Source: an uncultured Akkermansia sp.
GTDB taxonomy: Bacteria; Verrucomicrobiota; Verrucomicrobiia; Verrucomicrobiales; Akkermansiaceae
Assembly: GCA_904501975.1 (NCBI GenBank)
Contig: CAJGCZ010000010.1
Span: 1-55,546 of the forward strand
Direction: 5' to 3'
Length of the DNA stretch: 55,546 nucleotides
Shown: piece by piece, positions 1 to 9,101 of the stretch
Layout: every line of letters begins with the position of its first letter
How positions within the stretch are numbered: the first letter of the stretch is position 1
Program-made: the position numbers and the translations under genes
The notes under the pieces: model-generated
Databases searched by the model: none
The model's input: only the letters and a program-made list of their open reading frames with translations
Told to the model about the DNA's origin: nothing

Positions 1-419
1 GCCAGTGCATTCATAGGATACAGGAAGATAGCCTTGATTCCCTTCTGACCTTCCAACCTCTTGCGGGCGCAGTAGTCCAGCACAGGGAACATGAAGCACT
101 CGGTCTTACCGCTGCCGGTGCCGGTGGTTACCAGTGTTGATTTCGGCTCTTCTCCGCACAGCCGGGCAAAGGCCTCTGCCTGGTGCTTGTGTGGTTTGAA
201 GGGGAAATCCAATACACGGAATGGTAGCGGCGTTTCTGCCCCCACGCTCTCAAACGGCAGACGCAGCTCATACCAGGGACCTCGGAACAATCCGTTGTCT
301 TCTTCCCACGTCAGGCGATCCACCATACCACGGAAGTATTCCGTGGTGCATGGGAACATCTGCTGCAAAAAGGCGCGGATGCTGTCCTGTATCTGCTGGG
401 CTATGGGTGTAGGTAACAT
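1..419 (-). CDS. DEAD/DEAH-box helicase, N-terminal part (truncated by window edge)
   Basis: The first 139 codons of a superfamily 2 helicase are present; the gene runs off the left edge. A Walker A motif TGTGSGKTECF lies near residues 98-108 and a motif Ia-like YPMNAL near residue 135. The TGSGKTECF form is typical of very large DUF1998-associated helicases found in defence loci (DrmA, DruE and similar), which unwind or translocate on DNA with ATP. The ATG at 419 sits 12 nt after the stop of the RhuM-like gene, so it is probably the fourth gene of the operon that starts with the SNF2-like helicase. The helicase call is firm. Whether this is a true DrmA cannot be decided from the N-terminus alone. 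Confidence 0.8.
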   Translation of the reverse strand, partial: MLPTPIAQQIQDSIRAFLQQMFPCTTEYFRGMVDRLTWEEDNGLFRGPWYELRLPFESVGAETPLPFRVLDFPFKPHKHQAEAFARLCGEEPKSTLVTTGTGSGKTECFMFPVLDYCARKRLEGQKGIKAIFLYPMNAL

Positions 420-431
420 AGTGTAGTGGTA

Positions 432-1472
432 TTATTTGCGCGGAGTCTGCTGCTTCATTTCTTCCTCCAGTTCCAGTAGATAGCGGTCATAGTCGGAAAG
501 GAAAAGCTTATCCTGAACCACACGATATTTCTCGAACTCGGTTTCCGCATGCAGTTTGGCGATTTCCGTTGTAACGCGCCCGGCATCTTTCAGCAGGCCG
601 TACTCAAACATCTCAATGAAGGAGTTCAGGCGTTTTTCCCAATCTTCCATGGTCAACGGAATCTTGCGCAGCGCCATATTTTCTGCAAAGTCGAGATAAG
701 CTGTCACCAGGCGGTTCAGCTGAGCCATTTCCTCCGTGCTCAGATAATTCTTGGCCACACTCACATCGCTACGAATAATCTTACCATCCGGAGCAGCCTT
801 CCATGTTGTAAGCCCCATGTGCGGCTTTTCAGCATCGGCGCGCTCTACAATCAGTTCGGCAGCCGTGTGTCCATGCACAGCATAGTGCATCTTGTTCTGT
901 ACCGTTGCATAGAAACGCCGGGTCGCGGCCGACGTGCGGTCATAGTCCACAGCGGTGGCGTAAATATCCGTAATCTTCTGGTAGAATCGGCGCTCACTGG
1001 CGCGGATCTCGCGCACACGCTCCAGCTGCTCGTCAAAGTATTTATCGGAGAGATAAGTACCTTGTTTGAGGCGTTCATCATCCATCACCCAGCCCTTGAT
1101 GGTGTATTCATGGGCAATTGCATTCACCCACTTGCGGAACTGCACCGCTCGCTCGGAGTTTACCTTGAATCCCACGGCTATGACAGCCTGTATCCCATAG
1201 TGCAGTGCCTGGTAGTTCTTGCCGTCTGCGGCAGTTATCCGAAATTTTCGGATAACTGCATCTTCGCTCAATTCCGCATCTGCAAAAACCTTCTTCAGGT
1301 GGTAATTAATGGTTCTGGTATCGACGCCGTACAAAGAGGCCAGCATCTTCTGGGTCAGCCAGATGTTCTCATCCTCGTAGCGGATTTCAAACTGCTCTGC
1401 TGCCTCGCCTACACTGGCAATGTAGGTCAGGTATTCAGCGGCAGAACTGCGTATGGTTACTTGGTTCTTCAT
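432..1472 (-). CDS. RhuM-family protein within the defence operon
   Basis: About 346 residues. The N-terminal part (IRYEDENIWLTQKMLASLYGV, then a winged-helix-like TINYHLKKVF segment and IRKFRITAADGKNYQALHYG) matches the virulence protein RhuM family, whose biochemical role is unknown and whose members are often embedded in restriction-modification or defence operons. I start at the ATG at 1472 (MKNQVTIRSS), 4 nt after the methyltransferase stop, because family members begin this way. An upstream ATG at 1505 would overlap the methyltransferase by 29 nt. It lies between the methyltransferase and the DEAD-box helicase in one minus-strand operon. A regulatory or toxin-like role is only inference. 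No Shine-Dalgarno is obvious before either start. Confidence 0.85.
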   Translation of the reverse strand: MKNQVTIRSSAAEYLTYIASVGEAAEQFEIRYEDENIWLTQKMLASLYGVDTRTINYHLKKVFADAELSEDAVIRKFRITAADGKNYQALHYGIQAVIAVGFKVNSERAVQFRKWVNAIAHEYTIKGWVMDDERLKQGTYLSDKYFDEQLERVREIRASERRFYQKITDIYATAVDYDRTSAATRRFYATVQNKMHYAVHGHTAAELIVERADAEKPHMGLTTWKAAPDGKIIRSDVSVAKNYLSTEEMAQLNRLVTAYLDFAENMALRKIPLTMEDWEKRLNSFIEMFEYGLLKDAGRVTTEIAKLHAETEFEKYRVVQDKLFLSDYDRYLLELEEEMKQQTPRK

Positions 1473-1476
1473 AGGT

Positions 1477-4400
1477 TCAGTTGTCTGAGTTTTGTTCTTC
1501 GGCATCCAGGGCAGCCCAGATGGTGGCGTAGTCTACCTCGCGGTCGCGGCGATCAAAGGGTGCTTCGTATACGATGGTTCGCTCCACCGGGCCGGTTGGC
1601 AGCGTGTTGTCGGTGTAAGTCTTGGCGTAGGTGAATCCTGCGGGCTTATCCTTGATGCCTTCCCAGGTCTTGCGGTCAAGTCCAAGGCCCACAAGCCCCT
1701 TGGAGCATGTGAATACCACACGTCCATTGCGGTCGTACCATGTGTCGGCCTCGTACTGGCGCATTACTGGGAATTGGATGCGGTAGGCTTCGCAGAGTTC
1801 CTCCAGCGTCAATCCAATTTCTCGCGCTACAAGTACATCTAGCTCGCACAGAGCCCAGCGGCGGGCAAAGTCATTACGCAGCGCACAGTAACGCTTCCAC
1901 TCGGGAGTCAGGTTGGCCCAGAAATCATGAGGGAGGCGTACGTCATCCCCGTACCACCGGCCCTCCCTATATTCGTCTTGCCACACATCGCGCCAGAAGG
2001 CATCATAATGCACGGTCAGGCAGTTCAAGGCTAGAACGCGCAAATTCATCGCCGCCTTCGGCGGAAGTAGGGGGAGTTGCTGCCATTGATAATGCAAATC
2101 TCCAGCTCCTGTAAGTTTGATATAGTAGTCACCAATTATGGATTGTGTTACGCTCGCGATAGCGAGCATGTCCACACTGTGCGCAGTTGTCAAACTGCGC
2201 ACAGTGTGGACATGCGCCGTTCCGGCGCATGTCAACACACTGGCGAGCGTACGCTCGCCAGATTGAGCAAGCATTCGGCGAAAGGCTATTTTGTAAGTAT
2301 CAACGAAGTTGATTGACGGATTCCAGGGTAATTTTGGACAGCGGCGTTCATACTCATCTGCACCGCAGGCCGGGGTATAATTTGTGCGAGCCAAGTAGTC
2401 ATCCGGCATATTTTCCAGATCTATGATATCATAGTCTGAATTTAATACGCACTTAGCTCGGGGCGTCTTGTAGCAGGGATTACCTACATGGAAATGAGGG
2501 CCCGAAAGGATTAAATGTCCTGAGAAGCAGGTGTCTCGTTTGATTGTTCCATCTTTGCGAGAGTTTGTTTCATCCCAAAACGGGGTCGAAATCATGCCAT
2601 CATTCAAACTAGAAATCTTGCGTGGATATTCGGCAATTTTTTTCAATGCGACCAACTGGCTGGCAGCATGCAGGCGAGCCAAACTAGCAGAGCTTGCGGG
2701 AGTATGTTTCGCATCCAATAATGAGGCAAATATATCAAGAGCCTTTTCTTCCATGCTGATTACTCTGTTTGGATGCCCATTGACAGACCAATGTCCATCT
2801 GCCGTTCGCGTCTCTTCTACTGGCTCAGGATGAGGTAATCCATCGTAGCAGCCGCTGAGCGCCCCGGGAGCATAAAGATTACATACATGATCGAAGCGTA
2901 TAGACTGTTCACTACCATATACGTTAATGCTGTATATTACATGGTGATCTACTTCTGCAAAAAGATTGAGCTCATTCTGGAACTGGAAATGATACCGCAG
3001 ACGAGGATAAACAGCAGCACGTAAAGCTCCGGCTTTGGATGATGTGTAAAAATCATCCGGATGAATAAAGCCGATATTGGCTCCTCTATTCGTGATATCC
3101 CACGACTTTGTAATAAAGCACAGATAAAGATTGGGCTGCAATCCTTGCAGATGGGGGTATGATTGCGGTGCGTTGAGCATATTCTTTGATGCATCCACAT
3201 TGGCAGCTTCCCTCACATACGCGGGACACCACTCGGAATGATCATCAATATACTGCACCATCATCTTGCCCACCTTATCAGCAGGGTGCTCTTTACTACG
3301 CACCATAATCTTGGGCTCAATTTCACTATAAAGGTCAGCCTCTTCAAACTGCACTTTAATCCACGGCGGATTACCGACTATGAGATCAAAGCCTGCGCGT
3401 TCGTGGAAGATGTGAGCACAGGAAAGCTCCCAGTGGAAGAAGTGTTGCTGCTGACGCACCCGGTCGACAATCGTCAGACGAGAAGACTCCTTGATGATAG
3501 CCGAAATAGGTTTCTCATTAAAGCCCAGTTCCCCCTGAACCTGTTGCTTCACCGGCTCTCCGAAGTCCAGCTCGCCCTGCATCTGGAATTGAGCGGTGGA
3601 GTTGAGAATCTGGTGCATATCCATGAGGAAGTCTATGCGGGAGGGTAGATTAGCAACCTCCTCGATAGGCCAGAACCAGAGAGCGCACCAGTAATCCATA
3701 GCCAGCTGAAGCCGCTGGTAAGCCGAGGTCTCGGAGCCGATGGACTGCTTATATTCCTTATCCTTCTCCTGAGTGCTGGTACGGTGGGCATTCGCCGGCA
3801 TTTCATGCGGCCACACTGTCAGTTCATCCGTGGTGCGGCGGTTCAAATCCGCGATATCCTGAATATGCTGCTGCCAGAGCTTATCTGCGGCATCTGAGAG
3901 GCTCAACGCCAGTTCGATTTCATCTGCGCTGAAGGGGAACATAAACTCCTTGCGCCAGACAGAAATCTGAGCCAGCTCAGCCTTGCAGTATTTCTTGATA
4001 TTCTTGTGGCTGTAGTTAGCCATGCCGGCATCCGGCACCAGCCAGTGGTATACACTATGAGCGGGGCGCTGTTTGATTTTCCAGTCAAAGGCTGTGGGGA
4101 TTTGCCCGTCCCAGCGGGCCTTTTTATCCTTGGCGCTTTGGGAACGGAGAAGTGAGGTGGTCCAGTAGGCACGCTTGCAACCTATAAGGGAGTTGCCATG
4201 GTGCAGCTGCATACCGAACCAAGGCACAAAGGCCCCCTCATAGATGGTATTGAGCCAGAGGGAAACCTCGGCCAGCTCAACGGCTGTGCCGTTGAGGTCA
4301 ACGCCGACCACATTGCGGTCGGCAATGTACATCTTCACACGCTGAAGCTCATAGCCGTACTCCTCCGGGGAAAGGGACAGCCCTGTTTCCTGTTGCTTGA

Positions 4401-6105
4401 TGCGCAGGTAAGCCTCTGCCAGCTGGTTGATAGCTTCATTCAAGAAAGCAGCAGAGCCCACGGCCATCTCACAGACCTTGAGGTTAAGAATATCGTCGGC
4501 ACATTTATCCTTCAGCAGTTCCTTGAGTGCGAACTGCACCGTGCACTTGGTGAGGGACTCCGGGGTGTAGTAGGAGGCGGAGTTCTTGCGATTGCGGCCG
4601 GCCAGGCGGTAGATAAACTCACCCTTATCGTGTTTAACATAGCGCTTCGTTTTTTCATCTATGGCGCGTTCCTCCTCGGTGTATTCCTGCAACTCTTCCT
4701 CCGTCACAAAGAAGGCATGCACGGTGGGATCATACTTTTCACCGGCGGGCTTGACCTCGTACAGCACATCGCGGGCGAAGAAACCGGAATAGGCCAGCAG
4801 GTTTTCATACACTGCGCCCAGCTGGTTCAGACCGAGAGATGCATAAGAGATACGCCCGCGCCCGGATTTGCCGTGGCCACCAATGGAAAGAAGGCGGATA
4901 ATATCTTGCAACACAAAGTTGCGAAAATGGGCTTTACTCAGTAAAGGAGTACGCTCCGGATCGAAAAGGTGAGACTTGAGAGGAGCAATCTCGAAATCAT
5001 CGGACACGGTGCCGGCGCTGAAGCTCACTTCTCGCCCCTTGTAGATGAGCTCAAACAATTGACGCAGGGACGCATCCAGGAAATAGCCGTTCCGGGCCTG
5101 TTCATCATCCAGCTGGATCTCCTCGCAATCGCGCAGGAAGTCCACCGAATAACCGCGCAGGTACGGCTCTGCCCCCATGGGGAGGAAGCGCAGCTCCGGA
5201 CGGGATTCCAGATAGAAGCAGAACAGCAGGCGGTACATGAAGCGCAGGCACTCTAGCGCAATCTGCTTGGCCTGCTCATCGGTATCAGCCGCATAGACTG
5301 CATCCTTGGTCTGGTGACGTTTGTACCACACGTATTCATTACCCAGCAACTGAATGCACTCCTGGAGGGCTTTCTTCAGATCCGTAGAAACGGCGTGGGC
5401 GTTCTTATGGGAATTATCAGTGAGGGTATCCAGCAGGCAGGTACCAGTATCCGGGCACAGCGCATCGGCATGCAGCAGTGCTGCCGTAAGGCGGTATTCC
5501 GCATCCACCTGGGCACCATAAAGCTCATCAAAGCTGAAAGTAAGTGTGCGCTTGTCGAACCACTTGTTGTAATCAATCAGAGTCACGCAGCCACCCTGGA
5601 TAAACAGGCACCAGCGGGGATGCTGTGGCTGATTGAAAAGGTCATCAATAAGCTGAGCCCAGCTTTTACCGGGGTGCGGTGAGGGCTGCTGCATGGCATC
5701 ATTATCCGTGTCCGGCACCACGAAAGCAACCAGACGGGGATTAAGCGCATTCGGCGTGGCAAGCATACAGGGCACACTGTACTCATCCTTGCCATCGAGA
5801 AGAATTGTCAGATTCTGTTCCTGCGGGGAATAGCCCAGCACCGTGAGCAAAGCATGAGCCCAGACACTAACGGTATCCTCGCTGAAGGCCTCAGCACGTG
5901 TGCGCTCCCACTTGCTGCGCAAACCCTTGTCACCCTTAAGCAGCTCATTGGGTGTGCGTGCCTTGGCCGCAGCACCGCTGAGGCCGGCGTTCGCTTGCTT
6001 AGCCGCAGCTGTCCACTTATCCAGCAGCTCCTTGCAGTCGCCGGCAAGCGAAGCGTTCAGATAGTGGTCGGAAAAGTATTCGTTGTTGTTAAAGATGGAC
6101 TTCAT
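1477..6105 (-). CDS. Large N6-adenine DNA methyltransferase (Eco57I/PglX/DrmMI-like)
   Basis: 1542 residues. It predicts an S-adenosylmethionine-dependent DNA adenine methylase that marks self DNA. Visible signals: the pre-methylase motif ASYYTPESLTKCTV near residue 510, AdoMet motif I VCEMAVGSAAFLNEA near 540, GVDLNGTAVELAEVSLWLNT near 605, and catalytic motif IV DLIVGNPPW near 910. The long C-terminal third should hold target recognition. The size and order fit class 1 DISARM DrmMI or related Eco57I-type enzymes. I see no nuclease motif in the N-terminal 500 residues. Its ATG overlaps the SNF2-like helicase stop by 4 nt (ATGA), which suggests translational coupling. Odd feature: codons for about residues 1282-1318 consist almost entirely of four DNA palindromes (see the repeat entry), still in frame. 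Confidence 0.9.
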   Translation of the reverse strand: MKSIFNNNEYFSDHYLNASLAGDCKELLDKWTAAAKQANAGLSGAAAKARTPNELLKGDKGLRSKWERTRAEAFSEDTVSVWAHALLTVLGYSPQEQNLTILLDGKDEYSVPCMLATPNALNPRLVAFVVPDTDNDAMQQPSPHPGKSWAQLIDDLFNQPQHPRWCLFIQGGCVTLIDYNKWFDKRTLTFSFDELYGAQVDAEYRLTAALLHADALCPDTGTCLLDTLTDNSHKNAHAVSTDLKKALQECIQLLGNEYVWYKRHQTKDAVYAADTDEQAKQIALECLRFMYRLLFCFYLESRPELRFLPMGAEPYLRGYSVDFLRDCEEIQLDDEQARNGYFLDASLRQLFELIYKGREVSFSAGTVSDDFEIAPLKSHLFDPERTPLLSKAHFRNFVLQDIIRLLSIGGHGKSGRGRISYASLGLNQLGAVYENLLAYSGFFARDVLYEVKPAGEKYDPTVHAFFVTEEELQEYTEEERAIDEKTKRYVKHDKGEFIYRLAGRNRKNSASYYTPESLTKCTVQFALKELLKDKCADDILNLKVCEMAVGSAAFLNEAINQLAEAYLRIKQQETGLSLSPEEYGYELQRVKMYIADRNVVGVDLNGTAVELAEVSLWLNTIYEGAFVPWFGMQLHHGNSLIGCKRAYWTTSLLRSQSAKDKKARWDGQIPTAFDWKIKQRPAHSVYHWLVPDAGMANYSHKNIKKYCKAELAQISVWRKEFMFPFSADEIELALSLSDAADKLWQQHIQDIADLNRRTTDELTVWPHEMPANAHRTSTQEKDKEYKQSIGSETSAYQRLQLAMDYWCALWFWPIEEVANLPSRIDFLMDMHQILNSTAQFQMQGELDFGEPVKQQVQGELGFNEKPISAIIKESSRLTIVDRVRQQQHFFHWELSCAHIFHERAGFDLIVGNPPWIKVQFEEADLYSEIEPKIMVRSKEHPADKVGKMMVQYIDDHSEWCPAYVREAANVDASKNMLNAPQSYPHLQGLQPNLYLCFITKSWDITNRGANIGFIHPDDFYTSSKAGALRAAVYPRLRYHFQFQNELNLFAEVDHHVIYSINVYGSEQSIRFDHVCNLYAPGALSGCYDGLPHPEPVEETRTADGHWSVNGHPNRVISMEEKALDIFASLLDAKHTPASSASLARLHAASQLVALKKIAEYPRKISSLNDGMISTPFWDETNSRKDGTIKRDTCFSGHLILSGPHFHVGNPCYKTPRAKCVLNSDYDIIDLENMPDDYLARTNYTPACGADEYERRCPKLPWNPSINFVDTYKIAFRRMLAQSGERTLASVLTCAGTAHVHTVRSLTTAHSVDMLAIASVTQSIIGDYYIKLTGAGDLHYQWQQLPLLPPKAAMNLRVLALNCLTVHYDAFWRDVWQDEYREGRWYGDDVRLPHDFWANLTPEWKRYCALRNDFARRWALCELDVLVAREIGLTLEELCEAYRIQFPVMRQYEADTWYDRNGRVVFTCSKGLVGLGLDRKTWEGIKDKPAGFTYAKTYTDNTLPTGPVERTIVYEAPFDRRDREVDYATIWAALDAEEQNSDN
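2152..2260. repeat. Four clustered palindromes inside the methyltransferase reading frame
   Basis: Within 109 bp lie a 6-bp-stem hairpin (2152-2167), a perfect 22-bp stem with a 4-nt loop (2167-2214), a 9-bp stem with a 3-nt loop (2211-2231) and a perfect 20-bp palindrome (2241-2260). The reading frame stays open through all of them. The rest of the gene shows nothing similar. The pattern resembles the hairpin-mosaic elements found between genes elsewhere in this window. The encoded peptide still looks compatible with the family (a RTLASVLTCAGTAHVHTV-type segment), so insertion versus local sequence evolution is unresolved. Confidence 0.85.
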
Positions 6106-8993
6106 ACGGTAGCGCCGGCAAAAAGAGTGATAATACGGACAGAGGGATGATCTGCGGTGGTGAGAGATTCGCGGATAAATCGTTCGTGATCAGCCTTGGT
6201 GGCGCGAACCTTCTCCAGCTCTGCCTCCTTACGTTTCTGGGTATTGGAGGCCTGATAGAAGCCCTCCAGATAGGTCTGAGTTTCGTTTTGATAGGTATTG
6301 AGGCGGTCGGTCTGCTCCTGAAGCTGGGCCCGCTTTTCTAGCTCAAAGGCGGCTGCGCTTTCCCGGGCCATGTGCGTGAGCTCAGCCACGGCGGTTGGGA
6401 TAATACGCTTGAATGCCTCCGCATCGAACGCTGCGCCGGTGTTGGGCAAGGTACCACCGGCAAAGAGATCGCACTTATCGAAGCACTCCTGGAGCGTCAT
6501 GATGCTCACCTTAGATTCACCGTCGAACAAGATAGCACGCCAGATTTGCTCCACCGGCACGCCCCGGCGGTTGGTGACAGTGGCAAGGCCGAGCACGATA
6601 CGCTCGGTGGGTTTCAAGCGCGTGGTGGTGATGACGGGAGCGGTATTGCGACCGAACTCCGCCGTAACCTTGCTGCTGAGCCACTCCACCATGGGATCCT
6701 GTTCCCAGAGACGGTGAGTAGTGGGCCACTCGGCATCTGTGACACCTTTCTGTACGCGGTTGACAGCTTGCATGACATCTCGCACATCCTCGCAAAGCTC
6801 CCACTTGTCGCCCTCAGCATAGCAGCCGGGGAACTGACGCTTCACGCGAGCCTTGTAGAACTCCTTGCTTACTTCCAGCTCCAGGGAACGAGGCGCTTCA
6901 TCGTGGCGCTTGTACGAGAAGCGGGCATCCTTCTTCTTGGCAAACTCGCAGAGTTCGGCAACAAAATCAAAATCGCAGGGATAGAGCGATGGCTCTTCTA
7001 CCGTGCGCTGTTCCTCGACAACGGGTGCCGGTGCAGGGGCATCAAAGAGGCTCCAGAAATCATCGACCTCGCTGGTATCAACGCTGAGCGCTTCCTCCAG
7101 ACGGGCCTCGGGGTTGGCGCCTTCCATGATGCCGGCCAACAGAGATACCTCCTGCATGATATCATCGGCATCGTCAGCCATGTTATAGAGCATGAACTCG
7201 CGAGGATCGCCGATATTCTGCTGCACCTGGGCATCTTTGGCAATCAGACGCACCAGAATACGGGCATCGCCGGCAATGCCGTAGGAAGAGTTATCCGTAA
7301 ACAAGTAATCGATGCGAGGCTGCTGAGTCTGGCCGTAGCGGTCAATACGTCCGTTACGCTGCTGGAAGGTGAGCAAGGACCAGGGAATATCAAAGTGTAT
7401 GAGGCGGTGTGCGCAGTGGTGCAGGTTTACGCCTTCAGAGCCTACATCTGACACGAGCAACAGGCGCACCGGGGATGCAGCCCTGCCGAACTCCTCAATA
7501 ATTTCCATCTGCTCCACATCGGTCATACCGCCATGCATGGTACGCACTTCCTTTTCTTTGAGCCCAAGGGCTACAGGCAGATGCTCACTCAGGAAGTTCA
7601 ACGTGGGGATGCTCTCGGTAAAGATGACAACGCGATCTTCAGCACCGCGAGACCACTGCATATCACCGCCCTGGCTCAAGAGCCGTACCAGTTCAGTGTA
7701 TTTGCTGAATGAGTCGGGCGTGATGCATTCGGCCAGTGTACGCAGACGCTGCAACTTCGGAATATCAGTGGAACCCGGTTGTTTCTTCTCCAGATTCGCT
7801 AAACGCGTAGAGAGCAAGGATACGCAAGCTGCCGGCGAAGAGGCCAGCGTCTTGCCTATCATGGTCTTGAAAAGCATCGTCACGCCGGTGCTCTGTTTCT
7901 TTGCCCCGTCCTTGTCCATTTCCAGTTCCAGCGTAGAGAGCTCGCGATAAATAGCGGCCTCAGCCTCGGATGGGGTGGAGACGTGGTTGTACTGCACGCG
8001 CTCGGGGAAATCCTTGCTGAGCTGATCGCGTACGTCTTTCTTGAAACGGCGGATGACCAGGGCGCGAACATCCTCCTTCTTGTAGTCCTGCACGTTGCTG
8101 ATAGCTGTGGGGTCCAGCAGTTTGATGATACTGGCGAAGGACTCCTTGCGACCGTCATGCGGTGTAGCGGACAGAAGGATGAGTGAGTCGCACTTATTAG
8201 CGAGAGACTCAGCCAGGCTGGCGCGCTGCGACACCGACTTACCACGAGCGGCAATGTTGTGGGCTTCGTCGATAACGATGACATCCCAATGAGAATCCTC
8301 TAGGAAACGGCGGTAGGCACCGGCCTGCTTGAGGGTATCAATGGAGATGATTGTCTTATCGTAGTAGCTGAAGGGGTTCTGATTGGAGGGTATCTCGCGG
8401 CGGATGCGGGCGATACCGGCGGAATCCAAACGAACCAAGGGAATGGAGAAACGGTTCCACAGCTCCTTCATGAACTGCTTGAGCATGGACTTGCCCGTGA
8501 GCACAAGGATGCGGCGGGCTCGGCCACGCTTAATGAGTTCGGACAGCAGGATGCCGCATTCAATCGTTTTACCGAGGCCGACAGCATCAGCGATCAGGAT
8601 ACGCTGGCGAGGTTGTTCCAGCGCACTGAGCGCGGGTTCTAACTGGAAGGGAAGCACATCGATAGCGGCTTTGTGCCCACGGTGAATGAGGGCATCAGAC
8701 GGAGCGGTCTGGCGCATGAGCACCTCCAGATGCAGACGGGCATTGCGGAAGTAGGGGGAATCATCACGCACCGGCTCAGTCTCCCGGGGATCCAGTATCT
8801 GGATGCGGCCCCAGCGCTCCGGCAAGGATTCCTCTAAATCAGCCATGAATACAGCCTCGCGATCACGCACCATCGGCGATAAGCCAATGACATCCAAGCG
8901 GCAAGTGCCATGCGTGGTCGTAACCACATTGCGAAGAAGCCACTCCTCTCCGCGTATATTCAAGCGCATGCCTGGTGCGTACTCCATGCTCAT
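6102..8993 (-). CDS. SNF2/HepA-like ATP-dependent helicase of the defence operon (DrmD-like)
   Basis: 963 residues. N-terminal domain of about 100 residues, then a SNF2-type ATPase core: Walker A IADAVGLGKTIE (residues 135-146), DEAH box VIDEAHN (240-246), SATPHD near 276, and the helicase C-terminal lobe with VIFTES near 470 and GSEGVNLHHC...QQRNGRIDRYGQ near 518-555. The enzyme should translocate on double-stranded DNA using ATP. It is the first gene of the operon; its stop overlaps the methyltransferase start by 4 nt. The ATG at 8993 is supported by GGAG 7 nt upstream and a good promoter at 9046-9074. In class 1 DISARM the DrmD helicase also precedes the methylase. Assignment to DrmD rather than a sister SNF2 family is inference. 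Confidence 0.9.
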   Translation of the reverse strand: MSMEYAPGMRLNIRGEEWLLRNVVTTTHGTCRLDVIGLSPMVRDREAVFMADLEESLPERWGRIQILDPRETEPVRDDSPYFRNARLHLEVLMRQTAPSDALIHRGHKAAIDVLPFQLEPALSALEQPRQRILIADAVGLGKTIECGILLSELIKRGRARRILVLTGKSMLKQFMKELWNRFSIPLVRLDSAGIARIRREIPSNQNPFSYYDKTIISIDTLKQAGAYRRFLEDSHWDVIVIDEAHNIAARGKSVSQRASLAESLANKCDSLILLSATPHDGRKESFASIIKLLDPTAISNVQDYKKEDVRALVIRRFKKDVRDQLSKDFPERVQYNHVSTPSEAEAAIYRELSTLELEMDKDGAKKQSTGVTMLFKTMIGKTLASSPAACVSLLSTRLANLEKKQPGSTDIPKLQRLRTLAECITPDSFSKYTELVRLLSQGGDMQWSRGAEDRVVIFTESIPTLNFLSEHLPVALGLKEKEVRTMHGGMTDVEQMEIIEEFGRAASPVRLLLVSDVGSEGVNLHHCAHRLIHFDIPWSLLTFQQRNGRIDRYGQTQQPRIDYLFTDNSSYGIAGDARILVRLIAKDAQVQQNIGDPREFMLYNMADDADDIMQEVSLLAGIMEGANPEARLEEALSVDTSEVDDFWSLFDAPAPAPVVEEQRTVEEPSLYPCDFDFVAELCEFAKKKDARFSYKRHDEAPRSLELEVSKEFYKARVKRQFPGCYAEGDKWELCEDVRDVMQAVNRVQKGVTDAEWPTTHRLWEQDPMVEWLSSKVTAEFGRNTAPVITTTRLKPTERIVLGLATVTNRRGVPVEQIWRAILFDGESKVSIMTLQECFDKCDLFAGGTLPNTGAAFDAEAFKRIIPTAVAELTHMARESAAAFELEKRAQLQEQTDRLNTYQNETQTYLEGFYQASNTQKRKEAELEKVRATKADHERFIRESLTTADHPSVRIITLFAGATV

Positions 8994-9045
8994 ATTGTCA
9001 CTCCATATATGTTAAAGGCTTAAAAAGCCACACGTCATGCTCGAT

Positions 9046-9074
9046 ATTCTACCAGATTGTGTGATTGTTTACAA
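9046..9074 (-). promoter_or_regulatory. Promoter of the helicase-methyltransferase operon
   Basis: On the minus strand TTGTAA (9069-9074), 17-bp spacer, TAGAAT (9046-9051). The predicted start site is about 45 nt upstream of the SNF2-like helicase ATG, leaving a leader that contains its GGAG ribosome binding site. Confidence 0.6.
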
Positions 9075-9101
9075 GCAGCTAATCCGCATTTTTACAGATA
9101 G

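Noticed and set aside
91..426. Plus-strand ORFs at the left edge
   Set aside because: They are antisense to the DEAD-box helicase frame, which has a clear Walker A motif and fits the operon.
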